Below are positions 10,641 through 22,028 of a stretch of DNA of 64,000 nucleotides, in pieces. Made by a program: the position numbers and the translations under genes. Every line of letters begins with the position of its first letter. Position 1 is the stretch's first letter. The stretch comes from Adiantum capillus-veneris (taxonomy: Eukaryota > Streptophyta > Polypodiopsida > Polypodiales > Pteridaceae). The stretch is from the NCBI GenBank assembly GCA_014529385.2, contig CM043958.1, forward strand, positions 156,031,293 to 156,095,292, read 5' to 3'. The notes below the pieces were generated by a model. That model made no database searches. It was not told where the DNA came from and saw nothing but the letters and a program-made list of their open reading frames with translations.

Positions 10641-11870
10641 TTGATACGACGGGGGTGGGGACCTCACAACATACAAGAGTATGTTTCAAAATGTGTGGTA
10701 TGCCAAAAGACCAAGTATGATAGAGGGAAGAAATTTGGGTTACTCCAGCCATTGCCAATCCCTAATTCACCATGGGAGAGTATATCCATGTATTTTATCT
10801 TTGGATTATCAAAGTCTATCCATGGAAATATGGGAATATGGACAATAGTCGACAGGTCTAGCAAGTAAGCACACTTTATTCCTGTCAAAAAGACTATTAA
10901 GGCACACCAAATGGCAAATCTCTTCATATCTCAAATTTTCAAACACCATGGATTTCCAACATCCATCATGTCAGATAGAGATCCTAAAGTGAAGGTATCT
11001 TTGAAAATCTAGGTAGAAGATTGAATTTCTCTTTGGCCTATCACCCACAAATGGATGGCCAAAGTGAGATAGCCAATCTTACAATTCTCAATCTACTAAA
11101 GACTTATGTTACAGAAGTAGATCAATGCTCACAATGGTAGAAGTACTTACCCATTGCAGAGTATGCATACAGTAATATTGTCCATGCTACAATGGGAAAG
11201 ACACGTTTTGAGATCATAAGAGGGAATACCTAAAAGTCCCTTGCTACTTAAAGTACATGTGAAGATCTTCATTGAGGCTGAGTATAGACGTGACCTACAA
11301 GAATCTTTCCAAAAGATTAAGGAGGGTATATCCATCTCTCAACAAAGGCAAAAGGATGCTTCTGACAAGCACAAAAGGGACTTAATGTTCAAAGAAATTG
11401 ATTGGGTATTACTCAAATTTCCCAAGGCTCAATTAAGGAAAACGATGGGAAAAAATCCTATGGATCATCAAAGGTATTATGCTAAACTAACAAAACTATA
11501 CTATGGTCCTTTTCAAATCTTGAAGCCAATCAATGACATGGCGTATCAACTCAAGTTTCCCAACCATTGGATCATACACAATGCTTTTCATGTGAGCCTA
11601 CTTAAGCCCTACAAAGGAGAGCCACCAAGTGAACCAAATATTGAAGACCCCCCAAAAATCAAAGACCAACAAGAGTTGCTACAACCTGAAGCTATCCATC
11701 GGCATGATGACAAATTTCTACGGCATGGTAAGATTATCCGACGATATCTTATTAAGTTCAAAAATTATCCTTTTGAAGATGCTAGATGGATGCAAGGAGT
11801 ACAGCTTAAGGATAGTATGAAACTTGTCAATGTGAGTAAGAAAATGTACATGTTTCTTTTAAATGATTAA
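10641..11870 (+). pseudogene. Ty3 chromovirus integrase, diverged 3' copy of the 48-57 kb element
   Basis: Closely matches the integrase of the complete element at 53590-54782 from CQKTKYDRGK through the chromodomain-like end (IIRRYLIKFKNYPFEDARW). The first catalytic Asp region reads SMYFIFG, so that Asp is replaced by Tyr. The second is in MSDRDPK near 10970. A deletion of about 25-30 bp relative to the 54-kb copy follows (about 10985), then several stops up to about 11240. From 11241 the frame is open to 11870. The segment after the catalytic core carries the usual HVSLLKPY. Downstream 11871-12192 matches the region before the 3' LTR of the complete element. Confidence 0.85.
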
Positions 11871-12192
11871 TGTTTTGTCTTATAATACTAATTCTCTTTT
11901 TCTTGTGAACAAATTTAAGTAGTATGCATGCTTACAATCATGTTTGTGATGACGACGTCTCTCAAACACCAAGTAGAATTTGTCACTCTACTTTGGGAGA
12001 ATGAAATGGACTCAAGAGCATACATGCTTGTGGAAGCTAAGTCTCCCAAACCCCAGATGGATTATTCATCCATATTGGAATGATGTTGTATGGTAAAAAG
12101 GGATCCTCTACCAACAAACATCGACTAATGACTAGGGATTTATCTCTTCTACCTCATAGTCGGGGACGACTATGATTTCAAGAGAGAGGTAA
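11871..12192. other. 3' non-coding segment and polypurine tract of the chromovirus copy
   Basis: Matches 54783-55142. A purine run (AAGAGAGAGGTA) ends right before the LTR at 12193. No gene. Confidence 0.6.
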
Positions 12193-12690
12193 TGTCATAA
12201 AATCTAATATCTAACCAACCCAAATGATTTTCTCATATTAGACTGACCATTTAATGTGGGAGAATAAATGAGAACAAGGGTTAGAATATAGACATGTGCT
12301 TATGGATCTATCTCGACACATGGACAAAGTCCATGGATCCAAATGAGAGATGGTCTGTCAAAGAGCAATGCTAGCTAATGCAGCTTGAAAAACCTTAGGT
12401 TTAGCTTCATTAAATACCTCCAAAGGTTAGTGTTAAAATTCCTTAGATGTAGGACCTTAGGCAATCTAGGGAAGTGCTTGAGGTGGGAACTCGCCCGAAG
12501 CTTGAGGTGCTTGTTGTGCTTGCTGACTAAGGTGCTTGAGGTGCTTAATGACTAAGGTGATAGAGGGGATTAAGGTCTTCCAAAAAGTCAAAGCAAGGCC
12601 TATAAAGTAAGGGGAGAGCCATGAGAGTAGGAGATGGGCTTAAGTGTGCACTCCCTCATCCAAAGGGGTGCATGGAGGCTGATTTTGCAA
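12193..12690 (+). repeat. Truncated 3' LTR, same family as 47977-49577
   Basis: Begins TGTCATAAAATCTAATATC exactly like both LTRs of the complete element and follows them for about 450-500 bp, including the GCTTGAGGTGCTTG-rich stretch. After about 12690 the similarity is lost and a different repeat block begins, so the LTR is truncated to roughly a third of its 1.6-kb length. Confidence 0.8.
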
Positions 12691-12975
12691 AATCTTTAGC
12701 AACGGGGCAATCATAGTCCAAACGGAATTTTTTTGAAATGAAACTATACTTCACAATTTACTGGGACTAAGTGGGGGGTATGAGAGAAAGTAAGTAGGGA
12801 AGCCCAAGTATGTATAATGGAGGGAAGAAAAGGAGGCCAAAATTAAAGGAGCCTCATTCTCACTAATGACCTTTGGAGAAGAGCTCTCACAACCTTCTTT
12901 TGACATGTGCTACCAAGCTTCAAGTGAATTCCATGCTACACAGATTTGCATGAGACATGAGGGGTGAGTTCCTTA
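12691..12975 (+). repeat. Conserved LTR/leader block, copy 2
   Basis: Resembles 4963-5345 and 16040-16350: an agaaaagtaa-like stretch, then agagctct..ac..ccttctt, ending in ACATGAGGGGTGAGT at 12955-12969, again a splice-donor-like site. Short T- and C-rich DNA follows to about 13315 without a gene. Confidence 0.45.
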
Positions 12976-13315
12976 CCTCCGCATGCTCTTTAGTTGGTTG
13001 TGTTTCTATGTCTGCAAAGGAGATTGATGGTATCTCTAGAGTCGGATGTTCAGATGTACCTGCCTCCTCGAGAGTTTCCACATTTCCTTATCTTAGCACA
13101 ACTGATTTGCCTTTTTCAAATTTTCTATCTCTTTAAGCAAATGCTCTTCCCTTTGCATGCGCATTTAGGTGAGGTCCCTTCTTTGTTATTGTTTCAGTTT
13201 CAACTCAAGCTCCAATTCTTTGTTTCTTCTTTCTAAATTTTTGTAAACTTCATCAATCCCCTTGAGTGAAGCGACTGATGGGTTTTCCCTTATTTGCTTT
13301 AGAAATGCCGCTTGG

Positions 13316-15287
13316 TCACTCTGAGTATTGCAAAGACGTTTTTGCTACATTCAATTGTACCTGGAGATTTTTTACTGACTGAGTAGTGTTCATAAGTTCA
13401 TTTTTCACTTCAGATAGCTGCTGCTCTTTGATTTTACAGGCATCCGATAACTTTGTGAGGAGTTCCCCTAACTCTTCCATCTCCTTTTCTTGCTTTTTCT
13501 TGATGTGTTGGTGTTGTTCTGCTTCTTTCTTGAGCTCTTTGATCTGGCCTTGAATATTTTCAATGATACTTATTATTTCTTCAAGCTCGCCTTGGAGCGC
13601 ATCAATTACATGTTCAAGTTCTTGAGATTTAGCACTACGACTAAGAGCTACTGTCTGCATTTTCTCAATCATCAAGTGGATCTGCTTTGTATATTCATTG
13701 ACTTGAGTGATAACCATCGGTCGTTTTCCACTCTTCATATTCTTCTTGAGGCTCTTTGGAAGGTCCAGCTTCATCTTTGGTGGTTTTTGGTAACTGCTCT
13801 TGAATGGATTCCTTCTCTTACTTTAAGCCATCTCCTTTTATCTCCCTAATTTCATCTGATTGGTTAGTTGATGAAGAGCTTGGACTAGGAAGAGGCCGAT
13901 CCCTCTGTTTGATATTGGGTGAGGGTAGTCTTGGAGACATCACCCCCCTTTCATGATATGTTTTTAGTTGGTTTCTCAACTTTGGCTTGCTATGGTTGTT
14001 GAGCAATTGATTCTTCTCTAGCCTTTTGTTGAGCTGCTCCCAATGCCTCTTGTATTTTTAGGGCTTTAGCTTCCGCATACATCTTTCTAGCATGTCTATA
14101 GGATCTTCTTGGATCTTTTGCTTAGGGTTTTTGGTCCTAGGACCCTTGAATTCCCTTAGATTCCATAGATTTGAAGTCTGTGCTTGCAGCTTCTCACTTT
14201 GTTCATAAGCTTTCTTATCCCTTTTGAACCTCTTCTTCTTCTATGGAGGTTCTTCTTGATGGGCGGCAACTGCCTTTCTTTTCATCTCTTTCCTTTTTGC
14301 CCTTTTTGCTTCATTATCAAAATTTTCTTCACTGCTATGGGCTTTAGGTGAGCTTTCAACTGACCCTTCATTTGACTTATAATTCCCTTTCTTCTTTGAT
14401 CTTGTGGTTTGTGGAGAGGGCTGAGCTTTCTTTGTGATTATCGATGTGTTTTCATCTGGGATTGGCAGCAAGTTATCGGCTATCCCAATGGCATGGTATG
14501 CAATTTGGGTTAAAACTTCCGGAGCTGCTAAGTATGTGACTTTCCCTTCCTTCTTTGTACTCTTAAGTGTTGTAAGCACATACTAAGCATGACGACTTCA
14601 ATACTTGCGTGAAGGTGGTTGCAACAACATGATTTGGGGTAGTGTACCTTGGTGGTTTCTTGGTGAGGAAGTGGATGTACTGGTGGTATAGGCGGGTGGG
14701 ATTCTCTACTTGCTTTAGCACAAGATCGGAGAAGGTGGCAGCAACTTTAATCTTTGTGAATGTTCCAGTTTCTTTTCTATCTTTGGCTCTCATCTCATAC
14801 CTTCAGTTGGTAGATTTAGTGCTTTAGCCACTATATCTTTGTTGATGACTACCTCGACTTTCTGTCCTTGGGGATTTGTGATCTAGGCAGATCCATCTTC
14901 TTTAATCATCGAAAGTAATTCATAAGCTGTTTAGAAATCTACTCCACATGGTTTTTGATTATAAAATTCTTGAAGTCCCAATCTCCTGTTGGCTTCTTCC
15001 GTAGCTGGCTTAGCTGCTACGTCATAGACTTCTTCTGGTAGCATTTGCAACTCCACCTCAATTCCATCTTCACTTTTGAATTTCACGGTGAAGACTGTGG
15101 CGTTGTGATCCTCAAGCTGTTCTTTTAACAAGTAGCTTACTTTGGCCATTTTCATAGAACTAGGCTCCAACTGATATGGTGGTAGCTCCTGAAGCTTTTC
15201 TTTTTGTGTCTTTCTCCTCTTTGCTTCCTCAGAAGCTTGCATTGCGCCTATGAGGAAAAATACAGTTTCAAAGTTTGGAAATTCCAC
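13316..15287 (-). pseudogene. Gag-like ORF plus coiled-coil ORF of a retrotransposon, broken
   Basis: Read on the minus strand from 15287. The first part (to about 14580) matches the Gag-like protein at 7172: VELQMLPEEVYD, LLSMIKEDGSA, VAKALNLPTEG, KKPPRYTTPNHVVATTFTQ. A Lys/Ser-rich middle (about 14570-14240) follows, then other broken frames. A 150-codon open stretch at 13774-13316 has the heptad pattern of a long coiled coil (for example EELGELLTKLSDACKIKEQQ). Stops and frame changes lie near 14932, 14860, 14580 and 14240. Position after a palindromic leader parallels the element at 5-8 kb. The coiled coil may act in particle assembly; that is inference. Confidence 0.65.
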
Positions 15288-15430
15288 AAGTTCTGCTCTG
15301 ACATTCTCTTTGTCTGAATTACTGGCAAATGATGTCTATTTTGCTTCAAACCAATTTTGGAGCATGCGTAGATGCATAAAAACATGTATAGATCAAAATC
15401 ATCCATTGCAGGCAAAAATTGCAAGCAAAG

Positions 15431-15738
15431 TAAATAATTGTGATTATTTACAGTAGGGAATTTCTTCCATATTTTTGCACTTTTGACTTCATAGGCTTGA
15501 CGAACATGTGATTTAGATACTCTGAGTGAAGTGTGAGCTCATTTGAGTGTAAAATGGTGCCAGATTTGGTCTTTTGACTGTGAAACAGTAGATATGAAGG
15601 GATTTTGGGTTTTTGAGATCCAAATGTGATCAAACTTGATTGGTAGACTTGTCACCTCATCTACTTTGGTACCATGATATCAAAAATGAGATTTGGGCTT
15701 ATTTGGGCACAAATCTAAATAATCACGATTATTTACAT
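15431..15738. repeat. Pair of ~22-bp AT-rich palindromes 286 bp apart
   Basis: GTAAATAATTGTGATTATTT.. at 15431 and TAAATAATCACGATTATTTA at about 15717 share a near-palindromic core and lie 286 bp apart. They sit in the leader just upstream of the minus-strand Gag-like ORF. This spacing equals that of the different palindrome at 6133-7004 in the leader of the homologous plus-strand ORF. Confidence 0.7.
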
Positions 15739-16039
15739 TTTCATCAGCTTGAACATTTTTTCTGTCAAATTTGTTTTGGATATTCTATAGGCCCTATGTA
15801 TGAGATATGGAAGGTTTTGGATAAAAAATGTGACGAATAACTCAAAATTTGGACTGGCAAGCTTTTTAGTGCGTTCTTTGACAAGATTTGAGAATTACTG
15901 GACATTTTGAGCTCATTTTTTAGAATGTGACAAAAATTAATAATCAATAGCAAATGAGCTCAGATGGAGAAACTAAAAACACGTTGATGATTAGGAGGAC
16001 AAGGAAAACACGCACAATTTTTTTATATCTAAATGACGA
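15739..16039. other. Non-coding DNA between leader palindromes and the conserved block
   Basis: No gene is visible. The open frames here are short and without motifs. It probably contains the junction between the minus-strand Gag-like element and an oppositely oriented leader fragment. Confidence 0.35.
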
Positions 16040-16350
16040 ACAAAAGTGGGAGGCCTAAATTAGGCCGCCAAGGCGTGTTTTTGCAAAGTTCTCACAGAAT
16101 GAGCTAATGGAGTCCGATTGAGGAAATTTTTGAGTCTAAAATAGATTTCATGGCCTCTTAGGACTAACAAGGGAATTTGGAGAAAAGTAATTTGGGAAGT
16201 CCAAGTATAGATATCTTAGGTAGCCCAAAATCACCTCATTTCTACTAGTCGCCCTTGGGGAAGAGAGCTATTGACCTTCTTCGTGCGCGATTTTTGGAGT
16301 CCACAGTCATCCATTTTCAGCACCGTTTCACACAAGACATGAGGGGTAAG
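16040..16350 (+). repeat. Conserved LTR/leader block, copy 3
   Basis: Resembles 4963-5345 and 12691-12975, with 'aatggagtcc..aagaaatttttgag'-like phrases shared with copy 1 and 'ggggaagagagct' shared with copy 2. It ends ACATGAGGGGTAAGT at 16337, a strong splice-donor match. The DNA from 16351 to 17240 is non-coding leader-like sequence holding one more palindrome at 17003. Confidence 0.45.
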
Positions 16351-17002
16351 TTCTAAACTCATCAAAGAACATTTCTATGTAGTCGGGTAGCAGGTATAGG
16401 TCCCGAAAAAACCATAGAGTCCCTGTTGTGTGCAAACTCCTAGGATACAAAAATGACCATAGCGGCATGTGAGCTCAACCGAATTGGACAAGATTTGAAG
16501 TGTAGCATGCCCCTAGATAGTAGAACACTCCCATATCATTAGATGACCATTTGGCAGGGGTCGAGGGGGTCCCTAAGGAAATAATCTAGGTTTTTGCCAC
16601 ATGCCAAAATTGAATTCTAACTTTGCAGGCAGCATATGGACAATGTCTATAAACAATGTACGTAGATGGTTTCAACAAAACATCCAAGGAAATCACTCTA
16701 ACAACATGAAACAACTCGCAGACTACAAAGCTTGAATTTGACATATGGAGTCAAAGTGACTCCAAATGAGCCCAAATGGATGAGCAGCATCAAGACTATG
16801 TAGTAGACAAGTTCATGGCTTCAACAGTGACCAAACACCTCTACACACCGAGTGGTAACAAAACCGGTGATTTTAGAGTCAATAAGAGCACAAAGTGATG
16901 CCAACCTGACCAAATCTTACCAAACTCATTTTAGGACATGTTTTAGATGATAAAGTTGTGTAGGTCATCAAAATGTCATTTCAAGCATAAAATTCAACTG
17001 CA

Positions 17003-17024
17003 GTAAATAATCACAATTATTTAC
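17003..17024. repeat. Third copy of the AT-rich leader palindrome
   Basis: TAAATAATCACAATTATTTA within 17003-17024 is the same palindrome type as those at 15431 and 15717. It lies about 660 bp after the splice-donor-like end of the 16040 block, comparable to the ~820 bp between donor and first palindrome at 5.3-6.1 kb. Confidence 0.7.
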
Positions 17025-17239
17025 TTTTTTGCAAAATTAACTTGAAAATCATCATTATGCTTCACTTATCACTTGTACAGATCTACCTCACTCCATTGGT
17101 ATTTTGGTTTTCGGTTGATGAACTGTTGTGGTGGAGTTTTTTGAGATTTAACTTTCCATTGATTCATTGAATTTACAGTTTGTGGAGAAGATAAATGCTC
17201 TTTTGGTTTCCAAACCCATCTAGTGCTAGTTTCTATTTT

Positions 17240-18008
17240 AAAAGATTTTTTTTTGAGTTGTTAGATGTGAAACTTCCTTCAGCATGGTAGATGAGTTTTT
17301 GGGAAACCAAATTTGAGACGGTTTGTCCTTGATTTGTGCTTTTGGTACCCAAATTTGCCTGACTCTTTACATGCTGCTTGTAGCATTTGCTTGACTAGAG
17401 GCTGACGTAGATGGATTATCCCCTGGTTTCTTTTGTGGGTGACCTCTTTTCCATTTCTCTTTGCTCGGTGCAATTGGAACTAAGAATTTTCCTCCTTTAA
17501 GTGATAGCTTGAGTTGATTGGTGTCCCAATCTAGTACTACATTGTTTGTCCGCATCCGTGAGATTCTAAGAATCATCATTTCATTCATATGTTCATTTGG
17601 TTTGCATATAAAGTGGTGAGGGCATGAAAATCCATTTTCTATCACATGCAAGTTAACCACTCCCAATATCGGTGTTGGGTTTTTGTTGCATCCTTTGATA
17701 GCAGATATTTTGATGCTAAAGAGAGACTGATTTGTATCTTTCTTGTAAGTGGAATAACTGACTACATTCATTCAAGCATCGGTATCTACTAATGCATTTG
17801 TGCTATGATTGTTCAATTGTACTATGATACAAAGGTCAATTCTATCCAACCATTCATCATCCACTGATACTGCATCATTTTGTGATTTCCATAGTCGTTT
17901 ATCTGGCTCCAATGTGTTGATGGGAATAGGTGTTTGTTGATTTTTGAAAACAACTTTCCTCTTGAGTACTCAAAGTTGATCTTCCTCTTGAGATTCATCA
18001 ACAACCTA
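17240..18008 (-). pseudogene. Post-integrase retropepsin-like ORF (family X, minus strand)
   Basis: Downstream of and in the same frame as the minus-strand integrase, after two consecutive stops. The retropepsin-like active site reads ALVDTDA..NVVSY near 17790, close to the canonical D-T-G-A. Then come ISAIKG, a VNLHVIENGFSC strand, and ILRISRMRTNNVVLDWDTNQ, which corresponds to the I-L-G/W motif of plant retropepsins. The tail has RQIWVPK and QIWFPK, the same W-x-P-K repeats as at 3.8-4.0 kb. Stops interrupt it near 17949 and 17773. The host element also has a normal protease upstream at 41.4-41.8 kb, so this is a second protease-like domain of one element. Confidence 0.65.
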
Positions 18009-19730
18009 CTATCCTTTAATATTTCTGTGCTTTGCTGCATACATTTTCTCTAGCAAATCATTGGTTAGTGGTAAATGGTACTTCTTTAAGCGGCATCCAC
18101 TAATCCAATTAACCATTGGTCCACCATCTAAAGTGGACAATTTAACTTCTCCACTTGGAGATGCATCTTCAATGACAAACGGTCCATTTTCCTTTTTCTT
18201 GAATTTGGGAATGTGTTGCTTAAGGGAATAAACTAAAACTAGGTCCACTTTTCTGAAGATTTTTGTGACTAGATGTGAATCAAAAAACTGTTTTTGCTTT
18301 TGTTTTTGTGCATAGATGTATGCTATAGCTGTTAGCCTTTGTTCATCAATATTTTCTAATCTTCAAGCCTTTCTGACAATTCATGTCCTATCCACTCAAG
18401 ATCTTTAGCTACCTTTAGTGTTGGCAATAGAAATTCCATCGATAGTATGGCATCAAGACCATAAACAAGGGTAAAGGTTGTAGCATTTAAATGTCATCAA
18501 TGAAACTCTATAAGCCCATAGAGCATCATGTAGGTTCATTTTCCAATCAATTCATCTTGAACTAACCACTTTAGTCAATACTGAGCTAAGAATTTTATTC
18601 ATGTGCTCAGCTTGTCCATTTTCTTGTGGATGATATGGAGCGGATTTGTTCTAGATGACCATAAATTCATTCGATAGATACTCAATTACCTCATTGAGTA
18701 AATGAGTTCCCCTATCACTAACAATTTCTATTGGAAGTCCATATCTTGTTAATACATTGTCATACAAGAATGCGGCTGTGGTTCTAGCATCATTATTCAT
18801 GGGGCCTTAGCCTCTGCCCACTTGGTCAAATAATTCATAGCTACAATGATATATTGAGCTTGAGTTCTATAAGCAGGTGGTTGTATTAGTCTGACAAAAT
18901 CTATGTCCCATTTTGCAAAAGCTCTAGTCTTCAGCATTGGTCTTAAAGACACGCTATCTACCATTGTTGGCATTTTTGCTCGTTGGCATGCATCAAATCT
19001 TTGAACATATTCTTTGGCATCTAGAAAAAGTGTTGGCCGCCATATGCCTGCCATTAAAATTTCTTTAGTGGTGGTTTCACTAGAAAAGTGACCTCCAACT
19101 AATCCAACATGTGCTTGTTCTAATATGGGTATATATTCATCTTCATTTGCATAGAGATGCAAATGTTGATCCTTTCCCCGCCTATACAATTGGTTTCCAA
19201 CAAGAGCATAGTCTCTTGCTTCAGTTTCAATAGCTCTTTGGCGACGTTTACTTATATCATCTGAAAAGGTTCTGCTTGATAAGTAAGTAACTATATAATT
19301 ACTCCACTTAGGAACGAGTGAGATTTGAAATAATGTCACATGAGGTACTGGTATTTGTTTTTGGCATTGAAGACAGTCTTTCACAAATGAGTGAGCATCA
19401 CTCCTCATGGTTGGACAAAATACTCCAAGTCTAAGTATCCATTGCATAGTTTGGTTTTTCACAAAATGAAGTCCTACTATGGTAATGTGTGCTTGATTTA
19501 GGTATTGGGTTTTCTTCTCAAGATTAATACACAAAAGTAATATTCCATCTCAATTTCCTTTGTATAGCCTCCCAGCTAGTAATTGATACATAGCCGACTG
19601 TTCAATCAATCCTGGTGTAATAGGAAGTGATATTTGAGAATCCACTTGAGCTATAGTCATCAATGAAACCATGTTTTTTAACCAACGGGGTATCATTTCC
19701 ATAGAGAACAAATATACATCTGGTAGATCA
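18009..19730 (-). pseudogene. Family-X Ty3/gypsy integrase, minus strand, broken
   Basis: Zinc-finger region with CLQC/CQRAK (about 19370 and 18990), pre-integrase segment YALVGNQLYRRGKDQ, core Asp in WDIDFVRLIQPP near 18905, second Asp in IVSDRG near 18715 and Glu in NGQAE near 18620. The C-terminal domain reads LVLVYSLKQHIPKFKKKENGPFVI and ends GCRLKKYHLPLT near 18070. A 246-codon frame spans 19534-18797; the rest is broken by several stops and shifts. The frame ends with two stops at about 18009-18016. It is the direct continuation of the reverse transcriptase fragment at 19731-20447. Confidence 0.85.
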
Positions 19731-20447
19731 TATTCTACCCCCTTTTGGTGGTTCTCTTGAAATAATTCTTGATAAATGATCTGCTCTTTGGTGTGTGGTT
19801 CCTTTTTTTACAACTACAATAAAATCAAATTCCAAAAGAATGATGAACCATCTCACTATTCTTCCTGTGCTGCATGGCTTGTTGACCAAATACAATAAAG
19901 CTTGGTGGTCCAAAAAGAACACAAATTTATTGGCTAATAGGTAATGTCTATACTTTATTACGGCATAGATCATCCCTAACCCTTCTCTTTCAGAGGTTGT
20001 AAAGTTTTTTTATGCCACATTCAGTTGTCTACTAGCATAGGAAACGGGAAAATCAATATGTCCGTCCCCTGGTTGAGCTTGTTTAAGCTTCATGAAGGAT
20101 TCTTCACACTCATCAATCCATACAAAGAGTGTAATCATGCAAGACATAGGTTTTGCGATTATAGCATACATGTAAATAAACCGTTTATAATATCCACAAT
20201 GTCCCATGAAAGACTAAACCCCTTTGATTGTTGTTGGTCTTGGCAATTCAGCAATAACATGAATTTTATCAATATCGGTTGCTATGCCGTTTTTAGACAC
20301 TATATGTCAAAGAATTTTTCCTTGTATGGCCATTAATGTGCACTTTTCAAGATTTAAGAAAATCCTATAAAGTCTATATATTTTGAATATCCTTTTGAGA
20401 TGTTCAAAATGATCAGCTCGGATTGATGAATGTACACATAAATCGTC
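19731..20447 (-). pseudogene. Family-X reverse transcriptase C-terminal part and RNase H, minus strand
   Basis: Begins at 20447 with the codons just after the YM of the catalytic YMDD, continuing the fragment that ends at 39581. It reads DDLCVH..HFEHLKRIFKIY, thumb region GHCGYYKRFIYMYAIIAKP, then RNase H: YASRQLN, EREGLGMIYAVIKYRHYLLA, FFLDHQALLYLVN and RADHLSR. About 45 residues between the thumb and the first RNase H strand appear to be missing near 20090 compared with the copy at 60.0-60.1 kb, removing the first catalytic Asp segment. Stops lie near 20010 and 20210. Confidence 0.85.
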
Positions 20448-21407
20448 TCTTGGGGGAAATCGTAGCATCACCTAATCAACCCAAGGCCAACAAAATCGTA
20501 GCATCACCTAATCAACCCAAGGCCAACAAAATCGTAGCATCACCTAATCAACCCAAGGCCAACAAAATTATCAATCTTAGGATCGACAACTCGGCTAGGG
20601 CATGGAAGCATGAGCATCATTGGATGTATCAAATGAGAGTATTCAAGAGAATTCTCTTCCAATGCAATAGAGATTAGCCATGAATCACTAACTTTAATCA
20701 CACCATAATCGTCAATCAAGCATCACCTACACACATTAAGCCCACCGTCCAACTTGCCATAGATTAGAATTTCAAAGAACACCTCTTGACAAGCATACAC
20801 GAATTGCATTGGTGTTGGCCTCTCCAATAACCACATGCCAATCAAGGTACTTAATCAACAGCTACACACACAAGGTGAATGGTGCTCGAGTTTCATTAAA
20901 CCCATCCACACACGAGCAAACAATAAGGAACATACTCTAATCACAAGACTAAGAACCTACTTAATCAATCTAATTAGAGATGTTAAATATGACAAAGCGA
21001 GTGCTTATAGAAGGATAGGAGTGGTCAATAAGCAAGAAGTCATCACACGCACTCAAATCTAGAATAATAGGCAGGTGAAACTTGTTCATAACATAATGGA
21101 ATATAGAAGAATTAGGACTAACGAAGAAAGTAGAGATTACATTAAGAAATGCTTCTCTAATTACAAGGGATTAGCATTAGCCTTCTAAGCATGGGCATGA
21201 AGCTCAAGGCTAGGCCATCCATAGAGTGAACACACAAGAGTGAGTACTCAAGAATGGATCCTCAAGAATGAAGTCTCTTTGCATAAAAGTCTTTCTCATA
21301 AAGGCATGCACCACAAGCCTTCCTATTACGGGATTAAGTTGAGCCCTCTAGCTAGCATATACAATTTGAAACTCTCAAATGAGCCCAAGACCTTATACAA
21401 TGGGAAT
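20448..21407 (-). repeat. 3' LTR of the LARD-like element, part distal to the DNA transposon
   Basis: Matches 38600-39500 over its whole length apart from small indels and a local triplication. On the minus strand it is the downstream part of the LTR; the upstream part is at 33738-33808. The outer end abuts TCGTC at 20443-20447. Confidence 0.85.
20459..20566. repeat. 36-bp unit, three tandem copies
   Basis: Three consecutive identical copies of a 36-bp unit beginning ATCGTAGCATCACC at 20459, 20495 and 20531. The paired LTR at 38610 has one copy, so the triplication arose after integration. Confidence 0.95.
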
Positions 21408-21429
21408 GGGTGAAAGCATGTATAGGTGG
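21408..21429 (+). repeat. Left terminal inverted repeat
   Basis: 22 bp starting GGGTGAAAGCATG and ending TAGGTGG, identical to the reverse complement of 33716-33737. Weaker similarity continues inward, with AAGGTACGT shared by both ends. Confidence 0.92.
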
Positions 21430-21651
21430 CCTGGAAAGTAATGTCAAGGACATTGCTTTTTTGCGCTTAAAAGTGGGTGTTTTAAAAGTGCTTCAAATCT
21501 CAAAAAGAATATCACTCTCCTAAGGTACGTCAATTAAGTCTCCTAACGTAACGTACCACAATTAATGAGACTAAATGTAATTTACTGCTACCGCTTCTTT
21601 CCCGCTTCAACCTGTCTGAGCTTTCTTTGTCTCTGAGATCTCTCTGGGAGC

Positions 21652-21717
21652 TCTATCTAGCTCCTCTCTGTCTCTCTCTCAGAGAGATCTTGTTGAGCTT
21701 TCTGTATCGCTCAGCCC

Positions 21718-21771
<54 letters not shown>

Positions 21772-21860
21772 AAGCATGGCTCCTCTTGTGTCTGAGCTCT
21801 CGCTCATCTCTCTCTCTCTCTTAGCACTCTTTCTCTCTCTCTCACGAACTCTATCTCTAT
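21652..21860. repeat. CT-rich leader with C14 and (CT)n tracts
   Basis: A run of 14 C at 21715-21728 is followed by about 16 CT units to 21760 and further CT-rich DNA to 21850. It lies upstream of the transposase start and may be promoter or 5' untranslated sequence. A donor-like GAG|GTATGT at 21891 and an acceptor-like TTCTTGTAG at 22002 suggest a 5' UTR intron. Confidence 0.6.
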
Positions 21861-22028
21861 AGGTTCCTTTTCTACTTGATGATTCTTGAGGTATGTAAAC
21901 ACTTATTATGATTTGTTAGTATCTTGCTAATTAGTGCAAGAAGTGCCATGTATTAATTAAAAGTATAGCGTGTAGTTATGATTTGTATTGTATTTCTTGT
22001 AGAGAAATCCTTTGAAAGTATTGCAACA

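Noticed and set aside
13490-13849. Plus-strand hydrophobic open frame resembling a membrane protein
   Set aside because: It is the reverse of the coiled-coil ORF on the minus strand; Lys/Glu codons read backwards give Phe/Leu.
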